Source: Peribolospora baueri | Taxonomy: Eukaryota > Basidiomycota > Peribolosporomycetes > Peribolosporales > Peribolosporaceae | Assembly (NCBI GenBank): GCA_029717555.1 | Contig: JAMDHS010000080.1 | Coordinates: forward strand, 27,709-91,708 | DNA length: 64,000 bases | Reading direction: 5' to 3' | Shown here: one piece after another, positions 31,433 to 40,630 of the stretch | Layout of the letters: each line of letters begins with the position of its first letter | Numbering within the stretch: the stretch's first letter is position 1 | Translations under genes and position numbers: made by a program | The notes under the pieces: generated by a model | Told to the model about the DNA's origin: nothing | Seen by the model: only the letters and a program-made list of their open reading frames with translations | Databases searched by the model: none

Positions 31433-32250
31433 TCAGCTGTGAAGTGAGAGGTTATACACTGGTGACGTTCTTTGGAGCCTGTGCATGTTCACCCGTCGTC
31501 GGTCATGCGTCGGGCTCCCGTTCCGTACGCGAAGGTGGGAACCTCCCAGTGTCGCTAAGAAACCGGGCAGTGCAAGCGGATCGAATAGCAAGGTGTGCAG
31601 GCCTTGGGTGGGGAGGCATCGTCTGGAGAGGGCGTCTCTGAGGCATCGTCGCTGTTCGCGCCAGCGAGGGTAGAAGAGGAGGAAGTGCGCCACCGTCTCC
31701 GGGCGCTGGCAAGAGGGGCATTTGTCGATGTCGGTGTCGGCGGCTCGGATCCTGTACAGGTAACTGAGAGGATGGGGTGTCGTGGCGGAGGTGGGCATGC
31801 CACCCTCCGGCCGATCCGGCGCGCACTCCGTAGGAAGGTCCGACGTCTTTAGCAGCGGTGCGTTGTGCGCTCCGCCTTGGCTGCCGCTGGGGAACGTGGG
31901 AGTGTCCGAAGCAAGTCGTTGAGGGCCGCGTTGTCTGTCAGTCTTCCAGACGCCGCTTCTTTGGCGAGGGCATCGGCTAGTTCATTTCCACTGAGTGCCC
32001 CGGTCACCAAAGCGCATGGATCTTGGCCCAGCGTAGCAGCAGAGCGGAGCGGTGGATCGCCATGAGCACGGTCTGCCCTGCTTTGCACCTCGGGGGTCCA
32101 TCGAGGGAGCGTAGGACAGCCTGGTTGTCTGTCAATATGTAACCAGAGCTCGCGCGGTCGTGCGATCCATTCCGTACCTTATGAGTTGCTAAAAGACGCG
32201 TAAAGTGACGCGCTCCTGCCGCAGCACTTGTCCGCGAAGGCGGCGGCATC
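31433..32250 (-). mobile_element. Decayed non-LTR (LINE, Tad/I-like) retrotransposon 3' fragment: RNase H and zinc-knuckle remnants
   Basis: The minus strand carries pieces in different frames. First is an RNase H part with the string YILTDNQAVLRSLDGPP (about 32160-32090). Then comes a broken W-x-PGHS-GNELADALAKEA motif around 32030-31960, where a TGA and a frame change interrupt it. After more breaks follows a C-terminal zinc-binding segment: LSYLYRIRAADTDIDKCPSCQRPETVAHFLL (in two parts, about 31770-31680), then RWREQRRCLRDAL. The order RNase H, then Cys-rich cap of the ORF2 end, is that of fungal LINEs. Reverse transcriptase and endonuclease are absent, so it is 5'-truncated and dead. Boundaries are approximate; no target-site duplication or poly-A end was identified. 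Confidence 0.8.
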
Positions 32251-32386
32251 GTCGTCCTCGGTTCCCGTGGGTTCCATCGTCATCGGAAAAAGAAACAACA
32301 ACAATACGAAGGTTCGTCAGGTTCGTCGTCACGTTCCACGATCACCCGAAGCGTCGCGCCGGACGTACGCGGATGATTCATGACGA

Positions 32387-35049
32387 ATGCCGCCAAACGA
32401 ACGGGCAGCAGCAGCAGCAGCAACAGCGGTGGCGGCGGCGCATGAACGAGGACGAGGACGAGACGTTGATGACGACGACGACGTCTTGGAAGCCGACGAC
32501 TTTGACTTTGACTTTGATGTCGCCGACGGAGGTGGGGCGCTGGATGACGACCTCCTCGTTGAGTCGCTCGCCAGGTTTGAGGCCCAGGCCCAGGCTCAGC
32601 TCCAAAGCCAGGCGGTCTTCGAACGTCAACGTACCGCCGCCGCTGCCGTTTTGATTTCCGCTGAGACCAAGGCCAAGGCTCCAGCTCCAGCTCCAGCTCC
32701 AGTTGGGAACGCTAGCGCGAACGTCGGATTGGAGCAGCGCGTGGCACAAGGACCTCGCGAATGGGACTCGGGAGTGCGTCGGGTGGAACTCGTACGGCGG
32801 CGGAGTGAACTCGTGCGCACCGTCGTCCGTCACGTCTCCCCGATGCCCTTCCCCCCCGTCCCGCCATCACCCTCCCTTTCTCACCCGCTCGATGGCAGCA
32901 GCGGCGGCGGCGGCGGCAAGGACACAGATCCGAGCGACGACGCGACGCCCGCCCATCGTCCCTTCACTTTGCACCGTATCCTTCACGCCACCTTCCCGCC
33001 GTCGATCGCAGCTTCCCTCGTGCAGAGGTACGAGACGCTGTGCTCGGCCTTGCTGGACTGCCTCGGAAGCGGCGACGAAGACGAGCTGTCCAGCACTTTT
33101 CCATGCGAAGCGGAGCCACGAGATCTCGGTTGGAGACACAACACGCATCGCAAGAGCGGTCGTGGTGAAGCACGCATCGAGTGGCCCAAGGAGAGCGTGG
33201 AGGAGGAGAACGAGATACAATCCAGGTTGGCGCCCCTCGTGAGCGGCGTCGGCAACGCCCTCGTGTCCTTGGCCGCCGTCTTTCTGGACGCCAGACAGGT
33301 GAGCACTGCCAACGTTCCCTCCCTCCCTCCCACTGCCGTGCACGACTGATGACAGAACTCGATCGTCTCTCTCATCCGTCCCATTTCGTGCAGGCCGATC
33401 GTCTCTGCGACGTCATCGCCATCCTCACCTCCCTCGCGCTCTCTGAACCCTCCTTTCCTCCCTTCCTACTATCCCATCCCTTCTTCTCCCGCTTTGCTGA
33501 CCGTCACTCCGCCTCCGCGCCCGCGTCACAAGCGCACGGCGATCAATCTAGACGGAACGCCATTCACGTCGTGTGCGAAGCGGTACTCCACATCGTCGCG
33601 TCTCCGTCCGCCCCGCCGCCTTGGGCGATCAAGCCGTCTGAAAAGACCGGTTCCACCCACCGTCCAGCGACACAAGCACGCCGCCTGCCGACGTCGATGA
33701 GCTCCGCCATCCGCCGAAAGGCCAAGGACGCCAAACTCGAGCCGGGCGGGGTGAGCGCTGGCTCTGCCGCCGAATGGGACCCCGGCGAGGACGCGCGGGA
33801 AGAACTGTGCGGCAGACTGTTGGACTTGCTCGACGTTCTCGCATGGGAGATGGACGAAGATACGGTGCATTCCTTTCGAACTCTATTCGACACGCCGGGG
33901 GTGTTGTTTGCGTTGCTCGACAAAAATAGGCCTGTCAAGAGCGTGCAGCGCACCGTGCGCCTGCTCATGTTGTTGGCGACGAGTGAGTGGGCAACCCAGT
34001 GTCGCCGGCCGGGCCGTCTGGATCGTGTTCACCCCTGCGCTCCATGGCCGGTAGCCTGAGCTTTTTGTCTCTGCGTTCGCTCCAGGACCGACGCTATTTC
34101 GCTCCGTGCTAGAGGCCCGGCTGTCTCCAGACCAGCAGGCCCCTCCACTGTACGCGTCGGATCCGATGCCGATCCTCCGTCTGCTCTCGCATCACATCAG
34201 GAACGCCGACAGCGTGGAACTTGACCAGCAACGGCACGAGCTTCACCTGATCGTCGTCACGTTCTTATCCATGCTGACGGTTAAACATCCGGAGGCCGTC
34301 ATGCTCGTCGGCGGCCACGCGAGCCTCGTACCTTCGCTCGTGTTTTGCATCGGTATGGACACCAATTTCCTCTGGCAGGATGACGGGTTGGGCTTGACGG
34401 GATCCAACGTTTCGCTGGAAGGGTGAGCGAGCTGGATGCGAGCCTCTCTCTGAGCGATGCCTCTGCGCGTCCTACGTCCTACGCTCCAACTCACTTCGTT
34501 CCTCGTCCTTGTCACCTCCATCTACTTAGGATCACCACGCGCATCTCATATGACATACAGTTTCTGCATCGGCTCTTCGTTTCAGAATCCTCCGCGGGGG
34601 GCACCCTCAACCTCAGGTCGCGACATTTCGTGCCGGAAGTCTCACGGGAGGCGAACGGCGTCTTGCACATGTTCACCGTCGCCATCGGCAGGCTCAGCTT
34701 TGCGCCGGCTCCGGAGTGGATGGAGGGAGAGCCGGCGTGGGAAACCATCGAGGCCATCACGGGTGAGCTCGGTTCAGTACATTTTCTCCAAGTCGTTTGC
34801 TCCTCACGCGCTCCTCACGAGTCTTTCGTCGGCTAACCATGGCTTATGTTTCGTCGCCGTCTTCTGTCACCTCGTGTCTCCGGGTTCGCAGACCTGTGTC
34901 GAGATTTATTGGACATGATCGCAACGCCCGACGAGGCGGACGCCATCTTCGAGCTTCTCGATCCGGGCGAGAGCGGGGATGACGACGAGTCGCAGACGGA
35001 CGACGAGGAGACGGAAGCACGGAATGCTCTGCCTTCCCAAGAGAGATGA
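32387..35049 (+). CDS. Putative ATRIP/Rad26/Lcd1-like DNA-damage checkpoint protein
   Basis: Exons 32387-33298, 33394-33982, 34086-34422, 34530-34762, 34892-35049 give 742 aa. The N-terminus (residues 23-55) is very acidic with Phe and Leu (DDFDFDFDVADGGGALDDDLL), followed by a short Gln/Ala-rich, possibly coiled region (LARFEAQAQAQLQSQ). The rest is helical, with blocks such as DTPGVLFALLDKNRPVKSVQ, RTVRLLMLLATRPTLFRSVL and FLSMLTVKHPEAVMLVGG, ending in an acidic tail. An acidic-hydrophobic RPA-binding N-terminus, short coil and long helical body are the layout of ATRIP, the partner of ATR/Rad3. I recognise this by layout and the middle helical block only, so the name is tentative; another helical-repeat protein is possible. 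The gene itself is well supported by five phase-matched exons. Confidence 0.6.
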
Positions 35050-36086
35050 CATCGTCGCACCCTTGTCGCTCATCTTCATTTTTTTCTCTCTCTCTCTGTG
35101 TCGCGTGCAAACACGCACGCACGCACGCACGCACACACTCTCTCGTAGCCGACGACTTCTATGGATTAATGTATCAACACCTCATCTCGATGGCACCACA
35201 AACTGTCACCCAGCCGCTCTTGTCCCCCTTCCGCCCCACTTTTGTACTCGTAGGTCGCCGACACGCTCAGGAGCTGTGGAACGGACTGTGTTTGTCAGAT
35301 ACGACGATTTTTCTTCCTGCCGTGCGGACAGTTTGTCGAACTGCGAAACGCGCGAGTGACCCCACTGGAGATTTTTACGGAGCGTACTGCTATGGAAAAG
35401 TATCTCTAAGAGGAACAGGGGTGATTTCATCATGGAGTCGCTCGAAGAATGCTGTATACAAGATCCTTCACGTGACACGTACAGTCGAGCGGGCGATGTG
35501 CCGGTGGTCGTTTTGTTCTACGCTTGTCCTTCGTCAAGTTTCCCATCCGCGGCGCAAGGACTTGTTCGCGTTGAGGTCGAATGTCAAAAAGGCGGCAAGC
35601 TTTCAAGTTGCACAGCAAAGCTGTGGGCGCCACGAAGGAAGACCGTCCATCCGTCTCGGACACTTCCGTTTGAGCCACGATCACGAGATCTTGCGTGACA
35701 TGACGCGCTGGCGGACGATAAGGGCTCGCCATCGTTCACGACGATGGTGCGAGGCGGGCGAGTGGTGCCGTCTCTTTCCCCTTTCCTTCTTCCTCTTCCG
35801 CGGGCTTCTGGTTCGGAGTGGCAACATCATGCGCAGATAAACCAATGTCGGGAGACGCCGGCTCACCGCACTTTTTCTTATCTTACATAGTCAGCCAGTC
35901 GCTCTTGAGTGATCCGCGCTGTCAACATTCGTGCCGGTGTCGCTGGTGAACGTAGGTGCTAAGGACTAGCGTTTGTTGTCCCCGTCCAGCGTCGAACCCC
36001 GGCCCATAAAACCTGGTCCTGCCCTCCAACCTTCCAGCGCCGTCCGTTCTAGCCGCTGGCCGCTGACCTTTGACCGCACTCTAGAC
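35050..36086. other. Intergenic between ATRIP-like gene and flavin monooxygenase
   Basis: About 1 kb. A (CACG)n/(CA)n run is at 35115-35139 and a CACGTG at 35469-35474. A 264-codon open frame (35046-35840) runs through it without domain, homology cue or good codon pattern, so it is not called. The FMO promoter must lie in the right part; no TATA box is obvious. Confidence 0.45.
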
Positions 36087-38688
36087 ATGTCTTTGGCCTC
36101 CTTGTCCGGTCTTCCTCCCCATGACTCTGGCTTTCGCACCCAGCATCTCGCCGGCGGGCGCTCGTTTCATTTCGATAGGCCCATCAAGCAGGTCGCCATC
36201 ATCGGTACAGGTCCTTCTGGGGTGAGGGCACGCGTGTTTCGAGCATTGGCCTAGTAGCACTGCGCGGCAACACATCTTCTTGTTCGTTCTGGAGGCGCCC
36301 GTCCTGATCCAGAGTTCCCGGGCTGCCCCGCCTCAGCTTACGGCCGCACGACATCTTCGGGAGGGCGGAATCCAAGTGCGCATCTTCGAGCGCAACACAG
36401 GCCCCGGCGGTACCTGGTAGGTGTGGAGGGAGCAGCGAGGCGAGGCGAGCGATGGCGATGAGCTTGCCGACTAGCGAGCTGGCTCGGAGGAGAGGGTCGT
36501 AGGAGGAGAAGGAGGATCGAAGGTGGTGTTGAACCACAACGATGATGGCCGTCTTCTTCTTGGAGAGTTCGTATGCTCACAAAGACGCTCGTCGTCGGGT
36601 CAGGATCTACTCGCCGTCTGCGGGGCCGCACGTCTCGGCGCCGACGCCGCCTCCATCGACCGGCGACTACGTCCCTTCCTTCCCGCCTCCTGATGCCAAG
36701 CTACCCTACGTCGTTCTCCTCCCGCCTCCCACTAGGACCCCAACCTCTGAGAACAGAGACCTGTGTACAGCGAATGGTACCGCAGGGAACGGAACACTGC
36801 AAGAGGAAACCGATACGAATCCCACAAATACGTCTCATAAGGCCGGTCAAGCCAAAACGAGCGATGGCTGGACGCACATCCGCGAGGAGCACTGCGCCCC
36901 CAACCCCGTATACAGTAACCTTCGCAACAATGTGCCCACGGCTCTTCAGGGTGTGAGTGCGACCTGCCGCCGTGGTCGACGGAGGCGTAATCAAGGAGCC
37001 GTTCGCGTCCCCCCTCCTCCCGCTGTTCTGCTCAAGCACCGGTGTCTGGCACTCCACCACGCAGATCAAAGACTTCCCGTGGCCCCCTAACACCGAGTCG
37101 TCGGCAGCGCACGCGACAAACCTCAAATACCTTCAAGACTATGCACGACGCTTCGGCCTAGACAATCCTAGCGTGGTCAGCTTCAACACCCGTGTGGAGA
37201 AGGCCAGCAAAGCGTCGTCGAACGATTCTTCCAGGGATGAACGATGGACCTTGCTGCTCAAGAAAGTTGAAGATTCCCCCGTAGGTGGACTCCGGATGGA
37301 GTGGTGGGAAGAGGTGAGTAGTGTCTTCCGATACGTACCCTAAGTCGCCCCGGCTGATGGTCTCCTCACGCGGCCAAAGACGTTTGACGGGCTCGTAGTA
37401 GCCTCTGGCCACTACACTGCGCCATGGCTGCCGCAGACCCCAGGCATCGAAGAGCTGTTCGAAAGAAACTCCTCCAACCCAGGCCGAGTCATCCACTCCA
37501 AGTCATACCGCAACCCCTCGTCATACCGAGGTCAGAACGTACTCATCGTAGGATGCGGGACCAGCGGAGCTGATCTCAACAGGGACCTGGCGTAAGCTTC
37601 AGCTTCGATCCTTGCTTGATCTGGTAATATATCTCACCGGCTTTCGCTCGTCTGCCTCATGTACGCGTGCAGGCCTCACGTCAACAAGATTTATCACTCT
37701 GTCAGGGACGCGATCACCGGCAACGACGACTATCAGAGGCTTCGCCGGTTGCAGCGTCAAGCCATTCCAAAAGCCAATGCGGAACAAGTGGCCGAAGTCC
37801 GGACGTTTGTGCCGAGCCATCGACCAGACGACGACTCGGTTGGGGTTGTAGAAATGGTAGATGGGAGGACGCTTACGGACGTAAATAGCGTCATCTTCTG
37901 CACCGGGTACGTCAGGGAATTTATCTCGCTTCTCGCTCACCGTTCGTCAATTTGACAGGCCTATCGCCCCCGTCGTTTATCCGAAGCTATCAGATCTCGA
38001 GGCCATTTCTCGCCGACCTCCATCTCGACGACCCGTCGGAATGCTTCCCGTCTTCCCTCGGCGCAAAAGGTGGCCACGCCAGCAACAACAGCAACCCTGT
38101 CGACAAGGACGAGGTGGCCTTCCAAGCCTCCTTGCGCAGGAATGCGGCACACCCGACAAAGCTGGTTACCGACGGTCGCTGGATCCAGAACCTCCACGAG
38201 GACATCTTCTACATTCATGATCCATCGCTCGCCTTCATCGGCGTACCCGTTGGGACGGCGACATTCACGTTTTTCGAGGCGAGTCGTCCCTCAGTCAGAG
38301 ACGGCCGCCGCACCTAGTGCTGACGTCGGATTGAGATGTCTTTCTTCCATCCGCCCCGTTCCAGTTTCAGTCTATCGCGGTCGCCTACGTCTTCGCCGGG
38401 CTGGCACACCTGCCGGATCGTGGCAAGATGGCGGAGCTCTACGAGGCGAGGCTCCGTCATAAAGGTGTCGGAAGAGATCTCCATTTGATGGGCGAGGAAC
38501 GAGAGCTGGAGTACGTCCGTGAACTAGTGAAGTCGCTCAACGAACAGATCGACGGCGCCGGATTGAGTCCAGATCTGCGCGTCACCGGGCACACGCCGGA
38601 GTGGATTGTCTTGCGCCAGGATTTTACGAGGAAGGTTCGCAGCGTCTTGGGCCTCCCTGAAGAGGAACAGGCGAAGACCGACGTCTGA
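36087..38688 (+). CDS. Flavin-containing monooxygenase
   Basis: FAD/NADPH-dependent monooxygenase of the FMO type, oxidising soft nucleophiles (N or S) or acting in secondary metabolism. Exons 36087-36221, 36337-36416, 36604-36952, 37065-37313, 37380-37591, 37673-37910, 37994-38278, 38365-38688 give 623 aa. The FAD-binding motif VAIIGTGPSG ends exon 1 and is followed by VRIFERNTGPGGTW across the next joins. The central motif FDGLVVASGHYTAPW, the FMO-like RVIHSKSYR, the NADPH-binding VLIVGCGTSGADL, the late VIFCTGY and the C-terminal DPSLA-FIGVP are all present in order. Exon 7 ends at a GC donor (GAG|GCGAGT), making intron 7 a GC-AG intron, the only junction in frame there. Intron 6 uses GTCAGG. 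The protein is longer than microbial FMOs (about 450-500 aa), mainly from linkers around 36650-36900. Substrate unknown. Confidence 0.93.
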
Positions 38689-39347
38689 AACGGCGGTGGC
38701 CTGTCTCACGTTTGAACGACGAGGGAAACACTTCGCACTCTCAACATGGAATGTAGCCTACATTGATAATGTTCCCACGCGTGCGGACCCATCTTGCATT
38801 GGGGTTCGGCTCAAAGCTCTACTTGCAGGCGCGGAGCCGATCTTTAAATACAAATTAAGTTAGAGCATGCCGAGCCGACTCCGGTCGCGCCGTGCCTGCG
38901 CGACTCGGCGGGGCTGGCTGGGGGTTTGACTGCCAGCAGCGGGAGCGAGACAGGTCGACGTGCTGGAGCTGAACAGGACAGCGAAAGGCAAGCTCGCTTG
39001 ATGCGACAGAAGCCAAAAGCTGAAGCCTAGACCTTACGGTCTTGCCCTATCCTTGCCTACACGCCCCCACTCGCCCGGCGGGGCGTCTGCGGTGGACCAC
39101 TCTGCCGTGTGTTGTGCTCAGGGCAGGGGCCGACCCAGGAAGTCGGGAAGCGGAAGCGTAGTAAGACGGTCGAGAATCGGGTGGTTGAAAGCGCCTCTCT
39201 TGTGGGTGCGAATCCATGGACAGGGCCCTGGACCCCAATGGTGGCACCGTGTTGCTCGCGTCTTCTAACCGAACCCGGGCCTTCCGCGCCTCGGGGAGTT
39301 TCCCTTACGCCGACGTCTTCCTACCGAGCCGTCCTCCTCCTGCACCG
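38689..39347. other. Convergent 3' intergenic region (FMO / Dad3)
   Basis: Both genes end toward this 659-bp stretch. Nothing beyond short overlapping frames is seen; the part next to Dad3 is CT-rich on the plus strand. Confidence 0.45.
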
Positions 39348-39838
39348 TTACATTCTTCCTTGCTCTCGGTCCATCTCCTCCTGGCGCATGAACTCCTCCT
39401 CCTCCTGTTCGACGACAATAGCCCATACGGAGGCTTTGAAAAGGGTGAGGACCAGGCCCATCTTGCGCTCGAGCACGCGGAGGAGGGCAAGGAGAGGCGG
39501 GTGCGGGGTCTCGGAGAGCGTCGTTGAGAGGGCGGCGACCTGGAAGGTGAGGCAAAGGTAAGCAAGGTTCATAAGCTGAGTTCGTCATGAGGAAACCGTA
39601 GTGTCTGCTGTCATCAAATAGAAGCCGGTCTCCACCGCCATAGGTCCCTCACCCTCTTCATCGTGGCCGCCAGTCGGGCATACTCGCCCAACAGGTCTGC
39701 CTCTGCGGGCGTGAGGTTCCTGTGACCGGCGTACGGGTTGACGAATGTCGGGGCGGGAGGAGGAAGTTGAGAAAGAAGCTCGGAAACGGGATCCAGATGA
39801 GCAGAGGAAGCAGCCGATGACCTTTCGAACCCGGACAT
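39348..39838 (-). CDS. DAD3: DASH complex subunit Dad3
   Basis: Small subunit of the fungal DASH/Dam1 ring that couples kinetochores to spindle microtubules in mitosis. Exons 39838-39653 and 39575-39348 give 137 aa. The diagnostic block is NPYAGHRNLTPAEADLLGEY in exon 1, and LRVLERKMGLVLTLFKASVW in exon 2, both strongly family-like. The N-terminus (MSGFERSSAASS) is a short Ser-rich lead. The C-terminus adds a Glu/Gln/Met-rich tail. It is longer than yeast Dad3 (94 aa), partly from the N-terminal lead. The ATG at 39838 is 41 codons upstream of the conserved block; the same frame stays open upstream with other possible starts, but this is the most economical. The promoter is shared with the divergent gene at 40631. 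Confidence 0.93.
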
Positions 39839-40630
39839 GTTGGGATGCGCTCGATGCCGTGTCGTTGTCGGTGAAGGAGGAGTGATGGGCGAACTCGAGA
39901 AGGCGAGGTCAGCGATTGAAAGGACGCACGAAAGGTACGCACGTGATGGGGCCGCGTCGTAATTTAACGCGGTCACGTGCCCAACTAAGTCCGACCGTCA
40001 TCCTCAAACACGTGATATATATTTCATTGTCCACGATGAAGCCGGCTGCATCACCATGCTCGCGATGAGTGGTAGAGGGCGCAGTACGTTATTGGACAAG
40101 GAACGACCGAATTCCAACGTGCTAGCTTGATCTCCTTCTGTGTCCTCGGCGCCAGAACGCTTGGCGGCTGGCTGGGCGTAGACGGTAGACTCTGCGCCGG
40201 CGGAGTTCCTTCGTCTTGCGCCCTGAATGCGGCCAGGATGGCCGAGCAGATGAGCTTGTTTTTCTTTTGTGTTGACGGTCGGTTGGCGTCTGGCTCATGG
40301 CGCACCCTCGGCAACGTTTTGCTCCGGTCTAGGGGTGAGGCGCTCGCGGCGGCTGTCACGTCGGACAAAGGGCTTAATCGAATTTTGTGCGCCGCCAACT
40401 CTACCCACAACATTGCCACGAGCCTGGCCAGAGGAAGAAGTATAAACATCAACAGCCGGTGCTCTCCTTCTCCTCCTACGTTCTGTCTCTTGCTCGCAAT
40501 TTCTGCCTCTTGCTCGCACTTTCTGTCTTTTGCTCGCACTTTCTGCCTTTTGCTCACACTTCCTATCCACTTCCTCGCATCTTGTCTTTTTACACCATAG
40601 GAGCACCAGCCTCGACTGACCGCAGACGAG
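39839..40630. promoter_or_regulatory. Divergent promoter Dad3 / gene at 40631 with three CACGTG boxes
   Basis: CACGTG palindromes lie at 39940-39945, 39974-39979 and 40009-40014, all within 75 bp and 100-180 bp upstream of the Dad3 ATG. ATATATAT follows the third box (about 40016). The half nearest the 40631 gene is a CT-rich leader containing four 20-bp repeats (40481-40560). A 215-codon minus-strand frame across this stretch is only the translated repeat plus flank and is not called. Confidence 0.6.
40481..40560 (+). repeat. Four tandem 20-bp repeats in a CT-rich leader
   Basis: Exactly four consecutive 20-nt units, each close to TTCTGYCTYTTGCTCGCACT (40481, 40501, 40521, 40541), differing at 1-3 positions. 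They sit 70-150 bp upstream of the ATG at 40631, probably in the 5' UTR or core promoter. Confidence 0.9.

Noticed and set aside
35046-35840. 264-codon plus-strand frame downstream of the ATRIP-like gene
   Set aside because: Includes simple-repeat sequence (CACG)n and no recognisable domain; does not join in phase with the preceding gene by good splice sites.
37952-38317. Independent small gene starting at 37952
   Set aside because: Its frame is the FMO C-terminal exon (ISRPFLADL...FIGVPVG) read through flanking introns.
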